DNA of 64,000 bases from Artemisia argyi (GCA_030686995.1 CM060693.1:115887728-115951727); one strand, 5' to 3'; shown: positions 23,857 to 34,566, counted from the first letter of the stretch. Numbers and translations are program-made. Notes: generated from the sequence alone by a model not told the origin.

Positions 23857-26339
23857 TATACCCTTACACTTGAGATTTGCTTGTCCTCAAGCAAATGCGC
23901 TTTTATTCTAGTCAAAATACAAGTTAGGGGTCATTTAACACTAATATCAAAGTAATTACAACAAATAATCATTCCACTAAAGACCAATAGACAAGCACGG
24001 AGGTTATACACTAGCACCTCACAAATAGTGTTTAGATACTCACATCTCTCAGGTGTAATAAAGTATAAATTACAATATGGAAACGGAAGATATCTCTCAC
24101 TACCTGTCATAGCAAAATAGTTTACCATAGGCTTGGGAAAGGATCAAACCTCCACCGCATGGCGTAAGCACCTAGGATAAACTATCAAAGAGGTCTTTTA
24201 AAGGGTTGTAACGTTAGGTGTAGGGATATGAAATACACGGTTTTGTTGGATAAAGGAAGTTTTACTGGTGGCGAGTTAACAATCTTGGTTAATTACATGT
24301 ACAATATGGCGTTGCTAAGCCAAGACTAGACTTGACTTAAGCTAATAAATGAAAAATAACAAAAGCATAAAATAAACATAGAATGAAACGGGATGGTAGT
24401 CCGTATGTTTTTTCTCTTTTTCCTTTTTCTATTTTTTTTTCTTGATTTTTTTCGATTTTTTTTTTTTTTTTTTTTTTTTTTTGCATACACTCTTACCCTA
24501 CCATCCAAAATAATACATCATAGGGGATGAACATTCCCCTTACACTTGAATCTTTACATACTTTACATTAAGCTAATCTAATGACTCGAATTAAGAATAT
24601 CAAAACACTTGGAGCACTTTTAAGATTAACGTACATATGGGGGTAATAAATGATGTTCTTCCCCATTACTCCATAAAATAAGTACTTACCCATGAGTCCC
24701 AATCGTCCCAAAACAATATGTACAAGGATATGACTCGACTTAGCAACCATGTAATCAATTAGATAGTTAACTTAGGGTTTAACAAATAACAATAATGCAC
24801 TAAAAATGAGCGCATACACGGAAGGCTAAGGCGATTTGGGAGTACATTTAAGTGGGGTGTAACAAATTCTTCCTTTAAGTAAAATGCTTAAAGTTAGAAA
24901 TGAAAAGATAGGCTCGGAGGGGTGTACTAGGGGTTTCGTGTACTAAAAATGAGTACAACGCTAAGGGTGTGGGAAAATTAGTTGACTTAACTAGTCAAGT
25001 AATATGACTTAAATGGTCAAGCAATTATGATACGGGTTTAACACAAGGGTGATCCTAATACCTCTTATCATGTAGTAAATCCTACTACACGAATGTAGTC
25101 TCACTAGCGGTCTCGGGATGCATCACTAACGCAAGTTCTAGAATCTAAATGCTACCGGTACACTCATAAGCACTAATAGTAAATGTTTTTCCTATCAAAT
25201 CTAAAGGCGAACCTCACATATTTGGGTGGAAAATTTTTCTGAAAGTACGGTTATGTGCTAGTCATACAATCTCCTATCCATGAGACGCTTGCTATGGCTA
25301 AAGTTTCACTCCTAAATGTTGTAAAAAAATTTAAATTTGGCGCTAAAATTGCACTAACAAGTAATTCTCATAGTTTTATTACACATCTACCATTAAACAA
25401 AACAAACTCAAGCGAAAGTGCATATGTAAGGTATCATCTTTTTACCCTCGCCTTACTCTTAGGATGAACATTGTCCCCAATGTTCAAGTAAAGAATGTAA
25501 AAGTTAAAAAGTAAAAAGAATGAAATCAAATACTCCCCTGATTCGCTCGGTATGGATAATAAGGTGGCCAGGTTAAATCTTCCTCCAAGAAAATGAACAA
25601 ATCAAAGCTTCCCTTCCAGAATATAAATCATCTTCTTGTCATACATAACCTGTAAATTCTGAAAAAAAAATAGACAGAACAACCTCGCGTAAAATCGGCG
25701 GCATCCTATATAAGTTACTAAATCCTAGAAAACAAGATAAGATATAATGCTTGTGGAATGAAGTTTGCAGATCTCCTGGAGATTATAAAACTTAATAATT
25801 CACAAAAACCATAAGACTCCGTTAGAAAAACAAAACCGGTAAAATTTCCAGATTTTTACACGTGACGCCGTCAAGAGTTAACTCTTGACGCCGTCAGAAG
25901 TGACCTGCAGAAATTCTTATGTTAAGTTTCCGGAAAATTTCTGGAAAAACTTGGTCCTACTTCCTGGAAAATCCTGCAAAACTTCATTATGACTCAATAC
26001 AAGCATTTGACTCTAACAAATACTAATATACATGTTCATTTAATATTGTGGAGAATCATGATCGGTTTGTTTCTTAAAAACATATTTGGGGTTTCCACTT
26101 ACACTTATCTTTTGCAAAAATACTTTTACGTGGAGTTAAGACTAAGCCAAAACAACAAAGTAAAGTTTCCACTATTTAATTTAGAAACATGATCTACCAA
26201 CAATAAAAATAAAGCATGCATACGGAAGCAAATAACAAACAAACAAACAAAAATAAAATCACACAAAGCATGGGTTGCCTACCACGAAGCGCTTTTCTTT
26301 ATTTACGAGTCTTATAGCTAGACTCAAGGTCATGGGTTA
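23857..26339 (-). other. 3' noncoding internal region of element C
   Basis: About 2.5 kb with no credible gene. It contains a T-rich run (24420-24482, ending in about 25 Ts). The first 1 kb matches 31932-32880 of B2. At 25863-25896 two TGACGCCGTCA dyads flank AGAGTTAACTCT, forming a near-perfect 34-bp palindrome. Confidence 0.7.
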
Positions 26340-28610
26340 CTACGTGACCTCATCCCTCGAAATGATATACCCCATGTAGTTGCGATCATTGCAGTTATGG
26401 TGGTAGTGCCTTAACCTATCGATACTTGCAATCACCATTCCACCTACTTCACTTCTCAAGTTAGCTATTCCATCTTGGCTCACACCTTCAATTGTGAAAG
26501 GCCCATACCACCAAGGACTTGGTTTATCGGGTGGTATTGTTGTTTCTAAATGTCTCAAGAGTACCAAGTTCCCTTCCTCAAATGGTACATGATTTTCTGC
26601 GGGTTGAGTATGTTCGAATTCGACCTGAACCTTATTGCTTTTGCTTCTTTCATTTTTGGCTTCCTTATAGCTTTTGATTCTTGCCTCCCATGCGAGAATT
26701 TTATTCTGAACACGAATAGATGTCGTGTCAATGTTGTTTTTGATCTTTCTCCAGCTCAAATTCTCATGCCCACTTCGCGGGGTCATGGGGAAGCTAATCT
26801 TTCTTTTTCCAGATTTAAGCTCGATCTTCCTACCTTCATATTTAATGACAGCCCTAGCGGTGGCGAGGAATGGTGCCCCAAGGATTATTGGCATGCGTCC
26901 ATCTTCTTTATCATCGATGATCATAAAATCAACGGGGTACATGAATCCTGCGACATTAACTAATACATCTTTTGCGATTCCTAGGGGGTATACGTACGAG
27001 TGTCCAGCGAGAGATAACCTAACACGAGTAGGGGCTGGCATTTTTGATGTTAGTTGGATGTAAATAGTTAGGGGCATAAGATTTACTTCCGATCCTTGGT
27101 CAGCGAAAGCACTAAGATATTTCAAGTCCCCGATGCTAGTTGGTATCTCAAAGTTTCCACATGCTATCTGCTTAGTAGCCACTTTTTGTACCAATAGCCT
27201 CTCGAATACTGATCCTCTAGGTAGCGTATCATACTCATCTTTCACTTCCTCTTCTTTCTCAGAACCCTGTTTGGAAGGTTGGTTACGCCCATCACCCTTA
27301 ATCCAATTTGTTATGGTGTTTTCGTTTATAACATTTTTCAGGTAGTAACTCAAAGGTTGGGATTCTGGTGGTTTTTCTAAGGTCTGTTTAGCAGGGGTTT
27401 CTACCTTCTCGTTATCCTTTTGGACAATTGTGATGGAATTAACAAATTGGGTAGTGGGAGTGGCGCTTTCTTTCCTTAGTAACATTCTTTCGGGGGTTCT
27501 CTGGTTGGCATACTCCTCTAATAAACTCATCATCTCATTCATTTTCTCCTGTATCTCCTTTTTTTGCTTATAAACTGCTTCCTCGAATCTAGCAAGCCGA
27601 TCTGAGTGAGTTGCCATATATTCTCTCATCCTAGCTTCAAACTCCGAGCTAAGCTCCTCGGGAGGGGAACAAGGTGGGACATAGTTCTAAAAAGTCTCGA
27701 CATTTTCTCTAGAAGGTGACTCAGATAATGGTGCCGAAGTTGGTTTTGAGACAGAATTGACAGTAGCCCGTCTAGGACTTACAGGTCTCCTTTGCCTTTC
27801 CTCAAAATAGTCAACTTTTGCCTCAAGTTTGCATAGGAGTTCATCGGGGATTTCGGTGGTCCCTCCAGATGTTGAGACTGCATTGATAGCCGCTTTTATT
27901 GTATGATTAAACTCCCACATCTCCTGATTATCAGTGGCGAGCTCCTCGATAACTGCCCAAGACTCCTCGGCATTCTTATCACGCAATTTACCTCCCACGG
28001 CCCTATCGATTGTGCGCTTAGTGTGATAGTCAACATGGTCGTAGAAAATCTGGACTAATAACCAAAGGTTTATACCATGATGAGGGACCTTATAGAGGAG
28101 ATCCTTAAAACGGGCCCAAGCTTCGTAGAAAGTTTCACCCTGCTGTTGTTCAAACATCAAAATGTCATTTCTAAGCGTTGCAGTCTTCCCCGGTGGGAAG
28201 AATTGAGTAAGGAAGCGATTGGTGAGGTTATCCCATGTGGTGATGGATCCCGCGGGTAAACGCTCAAGCCATTGACTAGCTTGATCCCATAGAGAGAATT
28301 GGAATAGGCGTAATCGGGTTGTCTCTCTAGTTGCAACATCTAGGTCTATGGAATCTACGATTTTGAGGAAGTCCTTAAGATGTTGGTTTGGATCTTCGGA
28401 ACAAAGTCCATGGAATGCACATCCGCTTTGCACCAACCGGATGGTGTCGAATCGCAAGGGGGTCACATTGGCTCCGGTGAGCTCAATGGTGTTTCGGTAG
28501 CCTTGGTGGCTAGGTCGGGAATATTCTCCTAAGGTTCGGGGCCTAAGAGGTTCTAGTGGTGGGTTTTGTTGTGGTGGGATGACGGGTTCAAAGATGTTCC
28601 CGTTGTCCAT
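26340..28610 (-). pseudogene. Element C gag-protease ORF fused to an integrase tail
   Basis: Reads in one frame for 757 codons from the ATG at 28610, with a single TAG at 27687-27689. The first 307 codons hold the Retrotrans_gag core (LRLFQFSLWDQASQWLERLP; RFLTQFFPPGKTATLRND). After the stop come a coiled coil (FEEAVYKQKKEIQEKMNEMM), then an aspartic protease domain (FADQGSEVNLMP with the catalytic D, and IILGAPFLATARAVI). Directly after it is an integrase C-terminal segment (EEGNLVLLRHLE, WWYGPFTIEGV, SIDRLRHYH). RT, RNase H and the integrase core are missing without loss of frame. No zinc knuckle is visible. Whether the TAG is read through is unknown; a simple nonsense mutation is the default view. 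Confidence 0.8.
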
Positions 28611-28757
28611 GATGTCGGGTGGTGAAGAGTTACGAACAAAAACACAAAGAAATAAGATAGACTAAAGAAGACCTAAAAATAAAAATAAAATCTTACTAGA
28701 ACGGAATCTAGCAAGTAGACCTAATAAAAAGAGATTCTAACATAGACAATAACTATT

Positions 28758-28775
28758 CCCCTGGCTGCGGCGCCA
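28758..28775 (-). other. Primer-binding site of element C
   Basis: Minus strand TGGCGCCGCAGCCAGGGG, tRNA-Asp-like, just after the LTR end. Confidence 0.7.
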
Positions 28776-28781
28776 AAAACT

Positions 28782-30179
28782 TGATACGTGGGAATCGCAC
28801 CAGGCTTTACCTCTCAAGGGATCTTGAGAAGCTTACAACCCCCACCAAGCAGTGTACCTGATCGTTGTAGTATAGTATAGTGACAAGTACCGGGGGATTG
28901 ATCGTTCAGCTAGGAATAGTGTCGCTAGGATTAGAAAACCTAAATACTAGTTCTAAAGGTGAGAGATGATTCTTTTTGTATTTTTATATTTTTTAGAAAG
29001 CAAGTAAAAACCTCGGGTTTGAAGGATTTGGGCGGAATTAGTCGCTAGTCAACTAACCCAATACTAAAGATGCAATCAAAATAAAATATTAGAAATGAAA
29101 ATAAACTAAATTATACTAAAGTTGTGAGCAATAAGTGGAGAAAATGTGTTTACTTAGATTTCAGTACTCCCTAGACATCTTTTACATGTTAATTACTTGT
29201 TATAGTTGCATGGATGACGGACTGTATTCCTTAATACCATAGGGTGGCGCACTTAACTCCCCAATTCTATGAGCTCTTATCTCCTCTTATACCATGCCCA
29301 GCACAACCATAGGGATTATAAACAGTGGCTCATGCATTAAATACAACCAATAAAGACCTAGTGCACATCGGTTCATGTTTCCTAAGACGTTCAAGCATGT
29401 TACCATTTGGAGATCTACCAGTTTTCTTAAGCCTAACATCAAATTCATTCATCCAAAACAATTATAAACATGTAATCAACACATAATTAACATCTAGGTT
29501 TCATTAGATCCAAGCAAACACAAGATAGATCTAGCCTAGCATGATGGAATTAACACAAGAACAAGATAAAGACAACCAACACATAGACATATTGATTGAA
29601 TTAAAAGAATACTTATCTCAATTACACATGAAAGGTATCAAGGGCTTAGAACCCTTGAAAACCTGTAAAATTCGCACCAAGTTCGTACTTAGGGTTTCTC
29701 CAAAACTTCTCTTTTTTTAAAGTGAAAATTAGAAAACTATATATAGGAAATAGGGTCTGACGGCGTCAAGACCAATCTTGTGACGCCGTCACCTCGCCGC
29801 CAAAACTCTTCTCGGACTGCCTTGATCTACTTCTGACGCCGTCATGTATTAGCATTTCCAGGCCGTCATGATTTTTACTCTTGACGCCCTACTTCGTGAC
29901 GCCGTCCAATATGTACTAGGTCGTCATGAAATTTACTCTTGACGCCGTCAGGGTGTTGCTCTTGACGCCGTCACCTAGTGTTCCCAACAAGGAAAATTAA
30001 GACTTTGGCGTTTTCTTCACTTTTATGCTCCAAAAACGTCCGAATTGCTTCCTTTTCCAGATTTCACTCCCAAAGTACCTAAAATCACAAAAGGAACGAT
30101 TTAGGGCAATATTTGATCAAATAAATTCAATTCTGGGCTTAAATGACCCCCTAAAAGTGGTTCATTTTTCACCTCATCA
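28782..30179 (-). repeat. 5' LTR of element C
   Basis: 1398 bp, TGATACGTGGG...CCTCATCA. Contains the intact promoter at 29737-29973. Confidence 0.9.
29737..29973 (-). promoter_or_regulatory. Element C LTR promoter: TATA plus TGACG dyad array
   Basis: TATA box CCTATATATAG (minus) at 29737-29747. Immediately upstream are five perfect TGACG[C/G]CGTCA 11-mers, starting at 29758, 29781, 29834, 29940 and 29963, and at least four partial ones (TGACGCC or CGTCATG). TGACG is the core of as-1/TGA bZIP sites, so binding by that factor class is a reasonable inference. Confidence 0.7.
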
Positions 30180-30184
30180 GGGGG

Positions 30185-30360
30185 TATTAGATAGTAAAAT
30201 GTGATAAAATTCGCTAGAATAGCGAGATACCCCCCCACACTTAGAATGAATATTGTCCTCAATATTCAAAGTCCCGGCTATTATGCCGACATTTTGAACG
30301 TAAAAGGGCAACATTACAAGCTAAATGTGGAAAACACAATTTTGTATTTTCACTTTCTTT
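30185..30360 (-). other. A-family internal sequence right of element C
   Basis: Continues 22485-22982 after the GGGGG duplication and matches 5883-6070 apart from the shorter C/CA tract. Confidence 0.8.
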
Positions 30361-30418
30361 GGCAACATTACAAGCTAAATGTGGAAAACAACATTACAAC
30401 GTAAAAGGGCAACATTAC
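30361..30418. other. Templated filler DNA at a repair junction
   Basis: 30361-30390 is an exact copy of 30307-30336, and 30398-30418 is an exact copy of 30297-30317. The next base starts the B-type leader that precedes the PBS. The seven bases between the copies (ACATTAC) also occur in the template. Confidence 0.85.
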
Positions 30419-30419
30419 C

Positions 30420-31076
30420 TAATAAAAAGAAATTTCAACCTAAGGAATAACTATTCCCTGGCAGAGGCGCCAAAAAACTTGATGCGTGGGATTGCGCCTA
30501 CGCAAAAGGTTTTACCTCTTGAGGGATCTCAAGAAGCTTGCAATCCCCACCAGGCAGTGTACCTGACCGATGTAGTATAGTGTAGTGGCAAGTACCAGGG
30601 GATTGATCGTTCTACTTGGGGAATAGTGTTCGTTAGGATTAAAACTTAATTAAACTAGGTCTAGAGGTGAGGGATGATTCTTTTTGTATTTTTATATTTT
30701 ATGGAAAGCAAGTAAAAATCTCGGGTATTGGAAGAGTGGGCGGAATTAGTTTCTAGGCAACTAACCCAAATAACTACAAATGCAATGAAAATAAAATGAC
30801 AAGAAAATAAATGTTGAGAAAAACCTTATAATGAGAGAAACAAGTTTACTTAGATTTCACTACTCCCTAGCTATCTTTCATTAATTTACTAGTTTGTTAC
30901 AATTGCGTGGATGACGAGTTATATTCCTTAATACCATTCGTGGGGCCGTGTACGATCTTCCCCAACTCTATAAGCTTCTACCTCTTCCTATGTCGAGCCG
31001 ACAACTAGCTCCTAACATAGCATCCTTAGTAGTCACTTATGCATTAAATACAACCATTAAAATCGTAGTACACATC
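30420..31076 (-). repeat. B-type leader, PBS and LTR start, duplicate of 1849-2504
   Basis: About 657 bp nearly identical to the sequence left of element A, with roughly ten differences. It includes the PBS at 30456-30472. Together the two copies bracket the whole A/copia/C stack. Confidence 0.8.
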
Positions 31077-31931
31077 CGATTCATATTTCTTAAGACGTTC
31101 AAGCAAATTACCAATTGGAGTTTAACCAGTTTTCTTAAGCCTAACATCGAAATCATTCATCCACAACAATTAATAATAAACTATCAACCAACAATCAATA
31201 GCTAAGTTTCATTACATCTATGCAAGCACAAACAAACCTAGCCTAGCATGTTAATGTAAAGACAAGCATAAGATAGAATCAAACAACACATAGACATATT
31301 GAATGATTATTGGAAGACTTATCTTTAATCAAACATAGATGAAAGAAGGGTTTGAAACCTTACAAGAAGGTGAACATTCGACTTAGGGTTTGTGGTAAAG
31401 TTCCTCCAAAAGTTCTCTCCTTAATGAATGAAAAATAGAAAAATATATATAGAGAAATACAATCTGACGGTGTCACGTTATACATGTGACGCCGTCAACT
31501 AACTGCCAATACTCTCCTTGGATTGCCTAGATCCAGATCTGACGCCATCACTTATAAATATCACTTGGCCATCACCTTGTAAATTGCTCTTGACGGCCTA
31601 GGCGTCCCAAAGGGTGACGGCGTCACTCTTTAAGTCCCAAAAACTTTTTGGCGCGTCTCGTGTAAACTTCATATCCACCTCTTTGCCAACACATGACGCC
31701 GTCACCTCTAGAGCGTGACGCCGTCAGGTACTATTTCCAGCTTGATTTTGGAGACTTTGTCGTTTTCTTCACTTTTCGCTCCAAAAACGCCCAAAATGCT
31801 TCCTTTTTGCAGATTTCTTATCCAAAGTACCTAAAATGACAAAAGGAAAGATTTAAGGCAATAGTTGATCAAATAATCACGACTTAGGGCTTAAATGACC
31901 GCCTAAAAGCGTAACACTTTTCGCCTCATCA
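30480..31931 (-). repeat. Complete B-type LTR (B2)
   Basis: 1452 bp, TGATGCGTGGG...CTCATCA. PBS on its left and PPT plus internal sequence on its right. Related to the element C LTR at lower identity. Confidence 0.85.
31441..31726 (-). promoter_or_regulatory. B2 LTR promoter: TATA plus TGACG dyad array
   Basis: TATA CTATATATAT (minus, 31443-31452). Upstream dyads: TGACGGTGTCA 31465, TGACGCCGTCA 31487, TGACGCCATCA 31540, TGACGGCGTCA 31615, TGACGCCGTCA 31694 and 31716. Confidence 0.65.
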
Positions 31932-32880
31932 AATACCCTTACACTTGAGATTTGCTTGTCCATAAGCAAATGCGCTTTTATTCGAATCAAAATACAAGCT
32001 AGGGGTTATTTAACACTAATATAATAGTGATTACAACAAATGATCATTCCACTATAACCAAAACAAGCACGGAAATTATACACTAGCACCTCACAAATAG
32101 TGTTTAGATACTCACATCTCTCGGGTGTAATAAAAGTATATATCAAAAATGAAAAAGAAAAATATCTCTCACGACCTGTCATAGCACATAGATTATCATA
32201 GGCTTGGGAAAGGATCAAACCTCCACCACTTGGCGTAAGCACCTAGGATAAACTATCAAAGAGGTCTTTTAATAGTGTTGTAACGTGAGGTGTAGGGATA
32301 TGATAAACACGGTTTTGTTGGATAAAGGCAATCTTTACTGGTGGCGAGTTAATCATCTTGGTCAATTACATGTACAATGTAGCATTGCTAAGCCAAGACT
32401 CGACTCAACTTAAGCTAATCATAAACTAACAAAAACATAAAAAGAAACATAAAAGGAAACGGGATGGTAGTCCGTATGTTTTTCTCTTTTTTATTATTTT
32501 TTTTTTTTTTTATTACACTCTTGCCATACCATCCAAAATAATACATCATAGGGAATTTGCAATCCCCTTACACTTGAACTTTTACATACTTTACAATCAA
32601 CTATTCTAATGACTCGAATTAAGATAATCAAAATACTTGAAGTACTTTTTAGATATTAACGCACATATGGGGGTAATAATTGACGTCTTCCCAATACTCC
32701 ATAATAATAGTACTTTACCCATGACTCCCAATCGTCCCAAAACAATATGTACAAGATATGACTCGACTTAGCAACCATGTAATCAATTAGACAATTAACT
32801 AAGGGTTTAAACAAATAACAATAATGCACTAAAGATGAGTGCATACAAGGAAGGTTAAGGGGATTTGGGTGTACATTTGA
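31932..32880 (-). other. 3' internal fragment of a B/C-type element
   Basis: Starts with the PPT-like tract next to the LTR and parallels 23857-24850 of element C, including a T-rich run at 32485-32510. Similarity stops near 32880. No coding sequence. Confidence 0.7.
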
Positions 32881-32935
32881 GTTGCCATAATTAAGAGCTG
32901 AGTGAGTAGGGAATTGTTATTGTTTTTAATATTAA

Positions 32936-33034
32936 GAGTAAATTTCACTGTTCGTCCCTGAACTTGTCAAGATTCTCGTGAATCGTCCTTAAACTAATTT
33001 TTTTTTCACTTTCGTCCCTGAACTTGTCAAACGA
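32936..33034. repeat. Left terminal inverted repeat of the MULE
   Basis: Pairs with 43913-44008. It contains TTCGTCCCTGAACTTGTC twice and GGTCCCTGG next to it; further TTCGTCCC copies follow at about 33150 and 33197. Confidence 0.9.
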
Positions 33035-33329
33035 CGGCGCGTTTGGTCCCTGGGAGCGCGTTTTGGCAGACGGACGTTATGTCCGTCCGTTATCTGATGT
33101 GGCAAGCTTGGGTTTTTTCGTCTTTTCACGTATTTCAAATTCTCACCGTTCGTCCCCAATGCCTTTTGTATATTGTAGCAAACGCTTTGCATCTTTCGTC
33201 CCTAAGATTTGATGCGTGTTGTGTAAAAATTCGACCGTTGGCAAGAAGTGAACCATGTAAATACCCGTCCATTGTGCACATAATAAGTATGTAAAACACA
33301 CATCTTTTCAAAAGAAAAACAGAGCAACG

Positions 33330-33689
33330 ATGGTGGTCTGCACATGTGGTAAACCCGCTGTTGTCAAGACTTCTTGGACAAACAGGAATCCAGGTCGCCG
33401 TTTCTTTGGCTGTCCAACAATTGTAAGTTTGTCATTGTCTTGTTTAATTTAAAAAAAATGTGTTGCTCATTTACACACTTTGTTGTTTCAGGGCTCAAAC
33501 TGTCCTTTTCTGGGATGGTTGGATCCTCCGATGTGCCCAAGGTCAGTAGACATTATCCCTAGTTTGTTGAGGAGGATTAATGCTCTACGAGGTGTTGTTG
33601 AAGAGCTTGAAGAACAGCGGTCCAAGTACAAGAAGTATATCATCATCAGTTGGGTTTTGTTTGCATTGTATGTTTATTTAACTGCTTGA
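33330..33689 (+). CDS. GRF-type zinc finger protein with C-terminal membrane anchor
   Basis: Two exons: 33330-33422 and 33492-33689, with a 69-bp GT-AG intron; 96 residues. Exon 1 starts MVVCTCGKPAVVKTSWTNRN and runs into PGRRFFGCP. Exon 2 continues GSNCPFLGWLDPPMCPRS. The CxC, GRRFFGC and CPF.GW pattern is the zf-GRF domain (four Cys; likely nucleic-acid binding). Next comes a short coiled coil (LLRRINALRGVVEELEEQR) and a hydrophobic C-terminus (YIIISWVLFALYVYLTA) that looks like a tail anchor. Plant genomes carry many such short GRF proteins. Here it is MULE cargo, 300 bp from the left TIR. The reading frame is intact, so it may be expressed; function unknown. Confidence 0.8.
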
Positions 33690-34242
33690 CATGTGTTGTG
33701 TAGTAGTAGTTGTTATTTTGTGATGGTGGTGGGTGAAAGCTTTTAGTATTTTCAAGTAGATGATGGTAGTTGGGTGGTGAAGCTGTCGTTTGTAATGGTT
33801 GTCAATGGTCAATGAAATTTCTTGTTTGAATAATGGCTAAATCCAAATGGTTTGTGATTAAGTGAATGTGGCTTGTTATTCTCAAGTATTTTGTTTCATT
33901 ATTCAATGCATAATATGACTGAGTTAGGGAAGTTAACAAACCATAATGCTGTACTTTGAGTTAGGGAAGTGAACAAACCATTAGGCTGTAGTTTGATTTA
34001 ATAAAGTCAACTAAGTAAACCATTTTAATGGTAACTATTTGCGCATGGTGCCATAAACCTTTTTTTGATAATATTAACTAAAATAGTACATGACAGTCAA
34101 CAAATGCAGATTCATTACCAATAATAAAAGAACATAAATCTGTTCTTCATAACAAAAGAGATACTGGTTATACCATGAAAACACATTCTTATCATGAAAT
34201 GGCATATGTAAATGCTATAAGTTTCCTTTTCCTTGACTGGCT

Positions 34243-34566
34243 TCAAGGCTTATTTGCAGGAGTGGAGGTTGAATCTTTGTTAGCTTGAAGCTTTAAATAC
34301 TTGCTATAAGCAGAATCAGCAGTACCAATGACATAATCAGAGCTTGTTGGAATGGTGCCTGAACGTTTTGGACCTATAAGCTTTAAATACTCGGCATAAT
34401 CAGGATCAACAGGACCAATGATATAGTCAGAGGTTGTAGGAGTGCTGGTTGAACCTTTTTGAGCTTGAGTAGTTAAAAACTTGGCATAATCATCATTAAC
34501 AGGACCAATGATATACTCAGCCCTTGCAGGTTTGGTTTCTGCAAATAAGGAAAAAGAGAGCATCAA
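34243..34566 (-). CDS. Unknown protein of three YIIGPV repeats
   Basis: 107 codons if it starts at the ATG at 34566. An alternative is that the coding exon begins after TTATTTGCAG near 34542, which looks like a splice acceptor. The protein is three repeats of about 32 residues, each starting (E/D)Y(I/V)IG(P/T) and continuing DYA(K/E)(F/Y)L, then a Ser/Thr/Pro linker: EYIIGPVNDDYAKFL, DYIIGPVDPDYAEYLKL, DYVIGTADSAYSKYLKL. I do not recognise the family. The repeat spacing is preserved, which suggests selection at some time. It lies between the GRF gene and the S15 fragment inside the MULE. Confidence 0.5.
   Translation of the reverse strand: MMLSFSLFAETKPARAEYIIGPVNDDYAKFLTTQAQKGSTSTPTTSDYIIGPVDPDYAEYLKLIGPKRSGTIPTSSDYVIGTADSAYSKYLKLQANKDSTSTPANKP

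Larger units (their letters stand above)
22983..30179 (-). mobile_element. Element C: non-autonomous Athila-like LTR retrotransposon
   Basis: 7197 bp flanked by a perfect 5-bp duplication GGGGG (22978-22982 and 30180-30184). The uninterrupted target sequence is visible at 5870-5882. LTRs are 22983-23856 and 28782-30179, with a PBS at 28758-28775 and a PPT-like CTCAAGTGTAAGGGTATA (minus) at 23857-23874. The only ORF is gag plus protease fused to an integrase tail. Reverse transcriptase, RNase H and the integrase core are absent, so it would need helper enzymes. Confidence 0.92.

Noticed and set aside
24326..24508. Lysine-rich minus ORF
   Set aside because: Translation of a T-run in element C noncoding DNA.
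26550..27063. Plus ORFs of 112-137 codons
   Set aside because: Antisense shadows of the element C protease region, which carries the real motifs on minus.
29758..29973. TGACG dyad array as a CRISPR-like repeat array
   Set aside because: Unit length, irregular spacing and plant retrotransposon context exclude CRISPR; it is an LTR promoter array.
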